Assembly: GCA_045660125.1 (NCBI GenBank)
Contig: JAZRDG010000083.1
Location: forward strand, 1-28,897
From: SVQP01 sp045660125
Lineage (GTDB): Bacteria > Bacillota > Clostridia > Oscillospirales > CAG-272
Length of the DNA: 28,897 nt
Direction: 5' to 3'
The position numbers were made by a program, and so were the translations under genes. Shown here one piece after another: positions 16,407 through 22,923 of this stretch. The notes beneath the pieces were generated by a model. The model searched no databases. It saw only the letters and a list, made by a program, of their open reading frames with translations, and had not been told where the DNA came from. Within the stretch, counting starts at the first letter, position 1. Each line of letters opens with the position of its first letter.

Positions 16407-16425
16407 GCGCCGTTACCCCATTTTT

Positions 16426-16482
16426 CGTAGGGCGGATTCCATATCCGCCTCTGCGCGGGAGCATATGGAATGCTCCCCTACG
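16426..16482. repeat. Palindromic repeat unit 3 (CGTAGGG...CCCTACG)
   Basis: Outer arms CGTAGGG (16426-16432) and CCCTACG (16476-16482) enclose two hairpins, GGCGGAT/ATCCGCC (16431-16437 with 16443-16449) and GGGAGCAT/ATGCTCCC (16457-16464 with 16470-16477). Confidence 0.75.
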
Positions 16483-16501
16483 GTATATTTAATCCATACA
16501 G

Positions 16502-16903
16502 AACAGGCAGAGCCTTTTCTCTGCTGTCCTTAACGGAAAAATTACCACCAAAAATTCCCACAGACCAATCAAACGGCTTATGGGAACCTTTCGTTTTGGT
16601 GAACTCTTAAAAGCCTTCTCCTGTGGGAGAAGGGGGACCGCGAAGCGGTGGATGAGGAGTCAAAATGAAGCTGACAAGCAAAGAAAGGCTCTTGGGTTGG
16701 ATTTTTACAATCTTAAACCCCTGCAGCGACACCTCATCCGTCAGCCTTCGGCTGCCACCTTCTCCCGCTGGAGAAGGCTTGGTATAATCTGCTTCTTCTG
16801 CTTATAAAAATAAAGTTTCCACAAACCTTTTGATTGGTCTGTGGAAACTTTTCGTTATGGTGGCTTCCCCGATAAGAACATGACGCTTTCGGCTCTGCCT
16901 GTT
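16502..16903. repeat. Foldback element with three nested inverted-repeat arms
   Basis: Three pairs of arms are nested: A, a perfect 13-base pair AACAGGCAGAGCC (16502-16514 with 16891-16903); B, about 22 bases, TTCCCACAGACCAATCAAA-like (16555-16576 with 16826-16846, nearly perfect); C, about 49 bases, AAGCCTTCTCC...GATGAGG (16611-16659 with 16732-16781, imperfect). No transposase gene lies within. The layout suggests a non-autonomous MITE-like element or successive insertions of palindromic repeats. Confidence 0.7.
16812..16851 (-). terminator. Probable terminator of the five-gene leftward operon, within repeat
   Basis: Read leftward, AAAGTTTCCACAGACC pairs with GGTTTGTGGAAACTTT (16851-16836 with 16827-16812, one mismatch, 8-base loop) and is followed by ATTTTTAT. 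It is the right-hand B module of the foldback element. Confidence 0.65.
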
Positions 16904-16911
16904 TTCGTGAA

Positions 16912-18042
16912 TCAATCGTGCACGATCTGGTCGGTGAGCACGTTGCCCTGATGGTCGTTAAAGATGACTCTCTTGGTGCCATCGGGGCGCAAGGTCACGC
17001 CGCAGCCGATAAAGCCGTTGCCCTGTGCCGAAAAGATGGGCTTTGAGCCGATGATGGCGGTGCAGGGCTGTCCCCAGTTGTCAAAATCGCAGCCGGGAGG
17101 GCAGATCTTGACCGTGTGGTGGTGTCCGTACAAGAGCAGATCGGGCTGCATTTGGTGTGTCAGCTGCGTCCACTCGCGGTAAAGCTCCTGCTCAATGTCA
17201 AAGGGGTGCTGGCACACGTGAGAGAATGCAATGTGCGAGATGATCAGGCGGTACTTGACCCCGGGGGCGTTGTATTCCTTGTCCGCGTTGGCAATGACCG
17301 ATTTGAGGAATTCGGTCTCCTCCAGGCGGAATTCGTGGAAGCAGATGGTGTAACCGTATTCGGCGCAGGAGTCGGGCTTGTCCTCGCCGCAATCCATCAA
17401 AAGACCCCACACGCAGCCGACGCGGAAGGTGTAGTAGGTGCGACCGTCCTTGATGGGAATGTAATCGGGCATATCCTCGGCGTGAATGCCGCGCGTATCG
17501 TGATTGCCGCGTGCAAATACGCAGGGGCACTGTCCGTGCGTGATGCCGGACGCGATCTCGCAGATGGCGTTGAAGTTGCGCACGTCGCCGCTGTGGTTGG
17601 GAATGTCACCGCCCAACACCAAAAGGTCGAGCGCATCACCAAAATATTGCCCCGCAGCCACAGGCTCGGCAACCAAGTTGTGCGCGTCGGAGACGTGGTA
17701 GATGTTGATCTCACCGCCCTCTTTGACGGGGCGGAAGGGCACGGTCAGCTCTCGCTCATCCTCGCTGGTAGGGAAGTAGGGCGCGCGGTCGATCATCTTG
17801 CGGTACACCACCGTGTATGCGCGTGCCTCGTCCAGCACGTGCATGGGTAGCGTGACGCGGTGCATATTGGTGCGCGAGCGCAAAACGCCGTTGCAATGGT
17901 CGTAAAAGACGTGGTCACCCACCTTGACCCAAACGATCACCTCGTCCGAAAAGGGCACGAAGATCTGGTATTGATTCCCCACGGCAAACACGGTGGGGTA
18001 GGTCAGCATATATGCGGGAAGTGCCTGCGTTGTCATAGTCAT
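16912..18042 (-). CDS. Calcineurin-like metallophosphoesterase
   Basis: The product has 376 residues and no signal peptide. After about 110 residues of N-terminal beta-rich sequence comes the metallophosphoesterase core: SDAH (Asp119, His121), GGDIPNHSGD (Asp146), RGNHD (Asn180, His181), then an SHIAFSH His and the GHHH metal-binding end. These are the five blocks of the calcineurin-like family, which binds two metals and cleaves phosphomonoesters or phosphodiesters. It is last in the operon, 18 bases after the URO-D-like gene. Two starts are possible, ATG at 18042 and the third codon at 18036; AAAGG sits better for the second. The substrate is unknown; its neighbours (GDPD, GH36) suggest a phosphorylated or glycosylated glycerol compound (inference). 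Confidence 0.85.
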   Translation of the reverse strand: MTMTTQALPAYMLTYPTVFAVGNQYQIFVPFSDEVIVWVKVGDHVFYDHCNGVLRSRTNMHRVTLPMHVLDEARAYTVVYRKMIDRAPYFPTSEDERELTVPFRPVKEGGEINIYHVSDAHNLVAEPVAAGQYFGDALDLLVLGGDIPNHSGDVRNFNAICEIASGITHGQCPCVFARGNHDTRGIHAEDMPDYIPIKDGRTYYTFRVGCVWGLLMDCGEDKPDSCAEYGYTICFHEFRLEETEFLKSVIANADKEYNAPGVKYRLIISHIAFSHVCQHPFDIEQELYREWTQLTHQMQPDLLLYGHHHTVKICPPGCDFDNWGQPCTAIIGSKPIFSAQGNGFIGCGVTLRPDGTKRVIFNDHQGNVLTDQIVHD

Positions 18043-18060
18043 ACCGCCTTTCGTTGCTAT

Positions 18061-19158
18061 TTAATATTGTCCGTATTTGTGTGCTGCCGCGTACATGGCA
18101 AGCACGTTTTCTACGGGGGAGTTGTCCTGAATGGCGTGCGTGGGCGCAAAGTGGTAGCCGCGCACCGCCATCATGGTCTCAAGGGTGTCCTTGCAGACCT
18201 GTTCGGTTTCGGCTGCCGTGCCGTAGGCAAGCGGGCCTGCGGTGGAGATGCAGCCGCGGAAATTGAGTCTGCCGCCAAAGTGCTTGGCAAGATAATCGGG
18301 CGACATATTGACCGCCTCGGGCTGCAGCGTGTCCACGCCGCGAAGTCCAAGCTCGATCAGATCCTCGTAAACCCACGAGCTGCTGCCGCAGGAGTGCATC
18401 ATGCTGGGCAGACCGTGTGCGGTGGCAAGATCGATAAACTGCTTGTGAATGGGCTTGATCTGCTCTCTGTAAAGGTCAAGGCTGACCATGGGCGCGATCT
18501 GCGTACCAAGGTCCTCGCCAAGCCACACAAAATCAATGTAGCCGCGGCACTTGTCCAAGGTGCGCTCCATGACCGCCAGCTGAAAAGCGGCGCGACGGCG
18601 CATAAAGCCCATGGCTGCCTCGTCGTCCAGAATCAGGTGGCAAAGCACGTCCTCCATGCCCATGATTCTGCCGTTGGAATTGATGATATCGGGCACACCG
18701 GGGTCGCCCACGTACAGGGCAAATTTGCCGCCGTAGCTTTTTGCCTGCGCAAGCGCTGCGTCATAGTCAAAGTGGTCGGGATTGGGAATGGGGAAGGCGT
18801 CAAACAGCTCGTCCTCGGCGTCCTTTAAGGGGAAATCGCAAAAATCCCAATATCCGCCGCTGGCATGCTCCACCCAGCGCATAATGCAGCCCTCCAGCTG
18901 ATTGACCATTCTGTTCTCGGGCACGGCGTGCAGCTGCGGACCGATATACGGCGCGCTGATGGGTCGGGTATCCACGCCAAGGGCAGCGTGCAGCCCCTCA
19001 AAATCGTGCGGAGCGATACCCAAAGCCGCGCAAAGGCGCGCGTGAATGCCGCCGTTCGCGTCATAGCCGATGGGCACGCGGTCTGTTTTTTCAAACTCAA
19101 AGGTCTTGCGCACGCGCTCTCTTGAGGTCATCGTTTCCTTTGCTTTTTCAAAAATCAT
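18061..19158 (-). CDS. Uroporphyrinogen decarboxylase-like / corrinoid methyltransferase-like protein
   Basis: The product has 365 residues, a typical length for the URO-D superfamily (PF01208). Motifs include MTSRERVRKTFEFEKTDRVP near the start, HSCGSSSWVYEDLIELG (255-271), GVDTLQPEAVNM and NFRGCIS. The HxCG motif (His255, Cys257) with a later Cys303 resembles the zinc site of MtaA/MtbA/CmuA-type methyltransferases rather than the residues of true HemE, so methyl-group transfer involving a corrinoid or thiol is more likely than haem synthesis (family knowledge; not proven). No corrinoid-binding protein is adjacent. Its start overlaps the upstream gene's stop by four bases (ATGA), with an AAAAGGAG ribosome binding site inside that gene. 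The substrate is unknown. Confidence 0.8.
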   Translation of the reverse strand: MIFEKAKETMTSRERVRKTFEFEKTDRVPIGYDANGGIHARLCAALGIAPHDFEGLHAALGVDTRPISAPYIGPQLHAVPENRMVNQLEGCIMRWVEHASGGYWDFCDFPLKDAEDELFDAFPIPNPDHFDYDAALAQAKSYGGKFALYVGDPGVPDIINSNGRIMGMEDVLCHLILDDEAAMGFMRRRAAFQLAVMERTLDKCRGYIDFVWLGEDLGTQIAPMVSLDLYREQIKPIHKQFIDLATAHGLPSMMHSCGSSSWVYEDLIELGLRGVDTLQPEAVNMSPDYLAKHFGGRLNFRGCISTAGPLAYGTAAETEQVCKDTLETMMAVRGYHFAPTHAIQDNSPVENVLAMYAAAHKYGQY

Positions 19159-19667
19159 AAGTTTCTCCTTTTGTAGGCGTATTTTGCGCTCATGGAATAT
19201 CGGATGGTATCAAATACCGTGTTTGTGCAGGTGCGTGCAGCGCCGCGCTTTTGCGCGCTTTTGCGCAGCTTTTCAAGTCGCTTTTCAATGCGCATGAGCA
19301 CTTTATCTTGCTTGTAGGTCACGCTTTCGGGCTGCATGCCCACGTGTGCGCGCTCTGTCTTGCGCAGCATAAACGCATACGTTTTACAGTCCTTGCGGCT
19401 TGCCTGCGTTTTGTCCGTGGGCAGCACGTCCAGCACGATGCAATGGTAGCGGTTGGGCTGATTTTTATATGCTTTCTCTCTTTTTTTGTCCGCGTGCGCG
19501 TCGGCATAATTGAGCAGGCGCACTCCTGCGTCAGAGCTGTAGGTGCTGCGCTGCGCAACCTCTGTTTCCATATATTTTTTGGAAAGCTCGACGCGAACGC
19601 CCAAAGGAATCAGTTCTGCGTTGTATTTGTCTGCGAGGGCTTGCGCACGGCTTTTGATTTCTTGCAT
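19155..19667 (-). CDS. Conserved-looking hypothetical protein, 170 residues
   Basis: I do not recognise this protein. It has no signal peptide or membrane segment and is basic, with many Lys and Arg residues (KKREKAYKNQPNRYHCIVLDV, a KTQASRKDCKTYAF stretch, and a C-terminal RIEKRLEKLRKSAQKRG helix). It could bind nucleic acid or a partner protein, but that is only suggested by charge. It starts 16 bases after the GH36 stop, with an AAGGAAG ribosome binding site, and its stop overlaps the URO-D-like start by four bases, so it is translated as part of the operon. Its fixed place between two enzymes argues that it is a real gene and not a chance frame. Confidence 0.65.
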   Translation of the reverse strand: MQEIKSRAQALADKYNAELIPLGVRVELSKKYMETEVAQRSTYSSDAGVRLLNYADAHADKKREKAYKNQPNRYHCIVLDVLPTDKTQASRKDCKTYAFMLRKTERAHVGMQPESVTYKQDKVLMRIEKRLEKLRKSAQKRGAARTCTNTVFDTIRYSMSAKYAYKRRNL

Positions 19668-19683
19668 GTCTGTTCTTCCTTTT

Positions 19684-21747
19684 TTATAATTGCAGCTCTA
19701 ACATTCTGGCTTGATTGCTCTGCGTAAATGCAACGTGTAAGACGTTGCCCGCAAGCGAGCAGGGGATTGCAAATTCGGGCTTTGCGGGGTAGATGACGCG
19801 CACCGATTTGGGTGCAAGACCCTGCAGGGGGATCTGCACGCTTGGCTCGCCACCCAGATTCCACACAGCAAGTAGCAGCGTGCTCTCGTTTTTGATACCG
19901 CTTGCAACCAAGGTGTTGCCAAAGCGGCAAAGACCCAGCGGCATATAGGGAACAGCCGTTTTCTTGAATGCAATGATGCTGTCGTAAAAGGCAATGCCCT
20001 CGGCAATCAAGTCGAGCTTGCGCTCATCCAAAAGCTCCAGATGGCTGGCTAAGTGAATGCGCCCCAGCAGGCTGTTGATCATGTTCATAATGACCTGCTC
20101 GTCCGAAATGTTGGCGTTGACCCACTCGGACGTGGGGGTAAAGCCGGGCGTATCCGTGCCTACGGGATAGCTCCACACTGCTGCCTGCTCGGGAATGACG
20201 GCAGCGAGCACGTTGCCCGCGATGTAAGGATAGCGGAGGTAGCTTGTCTGGTCGGACGTGGACACGATCGAGAAGTGCGAGAGCGTGCCGTAGTCCATGC
20301 GCATGCCGCCCGAGGAGCAGGTCTCAAACAGCACGTTGGGGAAGGTCTTGCGCAGGTGGTCTATCCATGCAAGGTAGGCGCGTGCGTGGCTCTCAAGCCC
20401 CTCGCCCGGTGTCAGCGCGTCCTTGTCCGTGCCAATGCCGCAGTCCTCGTTAAAGTCCATTTTGATGTAGTCTGCGCCATAGTCCTCTACCATGCGGCGA
20501 ATCGACTCGGTCATGTATGCAATCACCTTGGGGTGTCTGTAGTCAAGGAAATAGCGGTTCATGACGCAGATGCGCTTGCCGTGACGCATAAGGAAGCAAT
20601 CGTCATCGTAAAAGTTCAGCATATCGGTGCACTTGCAGCCAATGATCTCGGGCTCGATCCAAAGTCCTGCCTTGAGCCCCAGCGAGCGGATGTAGTTGGT
20701 AGTCTCTCTGACGCCAAGCGGGAATCGCTTGTTGCTCTCTTTCCATTGCCCCACGTACGGGTAGATGATATTGCCGTCCTCCTCGTTGTGCCAGCCGCAG
20801 TCAATGACGTAATATTTGACGCCAAGGCGGCTGACCACGGGCGCGTACTTGCGCGTGGCTTCAGCCGATGGGCTGTCCCAGGAAAGGTGCATGTATTCGT
20901 TGAAGATCGAGGGCAGGTCGGCATCGGGGGCGCATTTGCCCGCAATGTGTCTGCGGTGGCGCGTGGCGTTGCCAAGCAGGTCGTTGAGGTCCTTGCCGAA
21001 TGCCAGCGAGACCGCAACCGTTTGATAGCTCTCACCATAGCGCAGCTGCTTGCTCCAGCCGCCGTGCGAGGCGTTTGCGCCGCCAAGGTAGAGGTAGAGC
21101 GAGCCGCCCGTCGTGCCGATCTCGTAGTACCAGGAGTTGCTGCTCTCGATCTGGAACAGCAGGGAGTCCTGCGTGTCTGCGTTGCAAAGAATGCCCTGCG
21201 GCAAAGCCTCTTTTGTTGACCATGAACCCACGTTGCAATAAGCAACGCGCGCCTGTCTTTGCCCGAACGCGCTGTAAAGCCCCAGCTGATCAAGGCTTTG
21301 CGTCAGCGGCTGACATTCTGCGTGGTGGCTTTGGGTAAATCGGGTCAGGTGCAGGCGATCGGAGTGTGCCGCGTAAGCAAAGCCCGCAAGCACAAAGGCA
21401 GAGACCTCCTCCAGCACAATGGGCTCGGGGGAGCGGTTGGTCACGCACGTGCGGATCTGCACGCCGTTGCCGTCGTCGTATGCGGTAAAGGCGGTCGTGA
21501 CGCGCACAAGCGCACTCTCCTGCACGATCTCCAAGGTGTCCTTTGTCAGCGTGTGGCTTGCGTAGCGCAGTCTGCGCCCCTCGGAGGAGTTGATCATCTT
21601 AATGCCAAGGTGCGAGTCCTTGATCTCGCCCGCAATCTGCACCTCGCAAAAGGGCGCGCGCTCGGTCAGCGTCAGCGTGCCGATGCTTGCAAGATAAACG
21701 CATTCGTTTTCAATACAAAATTGCAAATGCTTGAACTGTATTGTCAT
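19684..21747 (-). CDS. GH36 alpha-galactosidase, cytoplasmic
   Basis: The product has 687 residues, close to the usual 700-730, and no signal peptide. It has the GH36 plan: an N-terminal beta-sandwich (about 1-280), then the (beta/alpha)8 barrel. Motifs are VIDCGWH (near 314-320), GLWIEPEIIG (361-370), DYIKMDFNED (nucleophile Asp431), FETCSSGGMRMDYG (474-487) and STSDQTS (acid/base Asp499). Family members release terminal alpha-galactose from raffinose-type sugars, melibiose or galactolipid heads. The missing signal peptide means its substrate must enter the cell first. It begins 2 bases after the GDPD stop, with its AAAGGAAG ribosome binding site inside the GDPD end, so translation is coupled. 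The gene name (agaA, galA or rafA) cannot be fixed. Confidence 0.9.
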   Translation of the reverse strand: MTIQFKHLQFCIENECVYLASIGTLTLTERAPFCEVQIAGEIKDSHLGIKMINSSEGRRLRYASHTLTKDTLEIVQESALVRVTTAFTAYDDGNGVQIRTCVTNRSPEPIVLEEVSAFVLAGFAYAAHSDRLHLTRFTQSHHAECQPLTQSLDQLGLYSAFGQRQARVAYCNVGSWSTKEALPQGILCNADTQDSLLFQIESSNSWYYEIGTTGGSLYLYLGGANASHGGWSKQLRYGESYQTVAVSLAFGKDLNDLLGNATRHRRHIAGKCAPDADLPSIFNEYMHLSWDSPSAEATRKYAPVVSRLGVKYYVIDCGWHNEEDGNIIYPYVGQWKESNKRFPLGVRETTNYIRSLGLKAGLWIEPEIIGCKCTDMLNFYDDDCFLMRHGKRICVMNRYFLDYRHPKVIAYMTESIRRMVEDYGADYIKMDFNEDCGIGTDKDALTPGEGLESHARAYLAWIDHLRKTFPNVLFETCSSGGMRMDYGTLSHFSIVSTSDQTSYLRYPYIAGNVLAAVIPEQAAVWSYPVGTDTPGFTPTSEWVNANISDEQVIMNMINSLLGRIHLASHLELLDERKLDLIAEGIAFYDSIIAFKKTAVPYMPLGLCRFGNTLVASGIKNESTLLLAVWNLGGEPSVQIPLQGLAPKSVRVIYPAKPEFAIPCSLAGNVLHVAFTQSNQARMLELQL

Positions 21748-21749
21748 GA

Positions 21750-22652
21750 TTATCTTCCTTTCGTATCCTGCGTTTTTTGTGAATTGCCGGGCAGGATCTC
21801 GGGCGTGTCCACGTAAACGTGATCCGCGCCTATCGAAACGGCAAGCGCGAGGTCTTGCCGATCAAGACAAGTGAACACCCAGATCTCCTTGCCCGACTCT
21901 TGCAGCCGCCAAAGCTGCTCGGTCAGCTCGGGGGATGAGTCAAGCGGCAGGGCAATGCCGCAAATGCGCTCGTCCGAAAAATGCTCCAGTATGGTATCTG
22001 CTGAGTAATTGACCTTGTAATGCGAGAAAACGTACTTGTCAAACGAGGTGCTTTCCTTGAGGATTTCCCACATTTCAATGCTGAACACCTCGGGAATGAT
22101 GTTGGCGGAAAGGTCAATGCCGTAAAGCTCTTGCAGCTGCTCTATGCGCAGCAGCACCTCGGCATCCTGTGCGGTCGTGGGCATTTTGGCGTCCACGATG
22201 ATTTTTACGTCGGGGTATTGCCGCAGGGTGTCAATCAGCCATTGCTCGTCAACGGGCGTATAGCCCCCGTCAAGGCGCAGCTGCCCAAACTCGGCATAGG
22301 TCAAGGCGCACGGGTCAATGCCGCCTAAGTGCTCGCCGCCGTGCGTGCCGATCAGGTAGCCGTCCGTGGAAAGTGAGAGGTCGTATTCAAAATAGCGATA
22401 TCCCTGCTCGTAATACAAGAGAAAGGATTCCTGTGCGTTGAGGTAGGTCATGCCGTCCAAAGCGCCGCCCGCGTGCAGAATGGGCGTCAGCTGCTCGGGA
22501 TCGGTCAGCGCAAGCCGGTCGGATTCGATCTGTCGGTCGCTGTGGCTCTCGTCTTGCGGCTGCGTTTGCGCAGGGGTGCAAGCGGCTGTGAGCGCACAGA
22601 GCGCCAAGCCTAGCGCCATTGCCGCCAGCGCGCGTATGAGATTGTGTTTCAT
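21750..22652 (-). CDS. Glycerophosphodiester phosphodiesterase-family lipoprotein
   Basis: The product has 300 residues from the ATG at 22652 (MKHNLIRALAAM...LTAAC, lipid-acceptor Cys25), so it should be anchored outside the membrane. Longer in-frame extension upstream would pass through the promoter, so it is not used. The GDPD signature is present: HAGG (His60 for the usual HRG), FEYDLSLSTDG (Glu89, Asp91), and THGG (His104, acid/base). Later blocks VDAKMP and WVFTCLD fit the barrel. The Arg of HRG being replaced by Ala in HAGG is unusual and may alter phosphate binding. Family members cleave glycerophosphodiesters to glycerol phosphate and an alcohol; teichoic acids and lipid heads are possible outside substrates. 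It is first in the operon. Confidence 0.85.
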   Translation of the reverse strand: MKHNLIRALAAMALGLALCALTAACTPAQTQPQDESHSDRQIESDRLALTDPEQLTPILHAGGALDGMTYLNAQESFLLYYEQGYRYFEYDLSLSTDGYLIGTHGGEHLGGIDPCALTYAEFGQLRLDGGYTPVDEQWLIDTLRQYPDVKIIVDAKMPTTAQDAEVLLRIEQLQELYGIDLSANIIPEVFSIEMWEILKESTSFDKYVFSHYKVNYSADTILEHFSDERICGIALPLDSSPELTEQLWRLQESGKEIWVFTCLDRQDLALAVSIGADHVYVDTPEILPGNSQKTQDTKGR

Positions 22653-22703
22653 GGTCTGTACCGCCTTGTGCAAAATAGGGGACGTCTTAAGATATACAAC
22701 CTC

Positions 22704-22732
22704 ATTATAGCACACAAGGAAAAATTTTTCAA
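22704..22732 (-). promoter_or_regulatory. Sigma-A promoter of the five-gene operon
   Basis: On the minus strand TTGAAA (22732-22727) and TATAAT (22709-22704) are 17 bases apart, with an extended -10 (TGCTATAAT). It sits just after the terminator at 22737-22766. Confidence 0.9.
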
Positions 22733-22736
22733 TACA

Positions 22737-22766
22737 AAAATCCCCATTCGGGCGAATGAGGATTTT
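22737..22766 (-). terminator. Terminator after the 37-residue membrane peptide
   Basis: AAAATCCCCATTC pairs with GAATGAGGATTTT (one mismatch, loop GGGC); read leftward it ends in a T-run. Confidence 0.75.
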
Positions 22767-22794
22767 AATCTTTTCTAAAATGCCGCCTTGCGCG

Positions 22795-22908
22795 TCACTT
22801 GCGCTCGCGGCGCGTTTGCACCACGTGCAGCACGACCAGCGCGGTGATGGGAACCAGTATGAGAGCAAGCGGCAAAAGCGCAAATATAACGTCTATGACC
22901 AAAGCCAT
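22795..22908 (-). CDS. Small single-helix membrane protein, 37 residues
   Basis: ATG at 22908 opens a 37-codon frame: MALVIDVIFALLPLALILV, then PITALVVLHV and VQTRRERK. One hydrophobic helix (about 4-30) is followed by a basic tail, the layout of a bitopic membrane peptide with its C-terminus inside. A good ribosome binding site (AAAGGAG, 22923-22917) lies between this ATG and the stop of the GH99-like gene, only 15 bases away, and a terminator follows its stop. Position, ribosome binding site and terminator support a real gene. I do not recognise it. It may hold the GH99-like enzyme or a transport protein at the membrane, but this is a guess. Confidence 0.6.
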   Translation of the reverse strand: MALVIDVIFALLPLALILVPITALVVLHVVQTRRERK

Positions 22909-22923
22909 TTCGCAAGCTCCTTT

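Larger units (their letters stand above)
16280..16911. other. Gene-free repeat block between convergent operons
   Basis: No credible gene is seen here. The block holds three palindromic units with CGTAGGG-type ends (16288-16482), then a foldback element with three nested inverted-repeat arms (16502-16903). One of its hairpins also serves as a terminator for the leftward operon (16812-16851). Confidence 0.8.

Noticed and set aside
16288..16903. CRISPR array
   Set aside because: Repeats are palindromic and irregularly spaced, with no constant direct repeats and spacers and no cas genes.
22676..22700. Third ECF-type promoter (GACGTCTTAAG at 22681)
   Set aside because: It has a CGTC but no GAAC about 17 bases upstream on that strand.
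22653..22883. Upstream extension of the GDPD gene to 22883
   Set aside because: It would pass through the promoter at 22704-22732 and the terminator; the 22652 start gives a proper lipobox.
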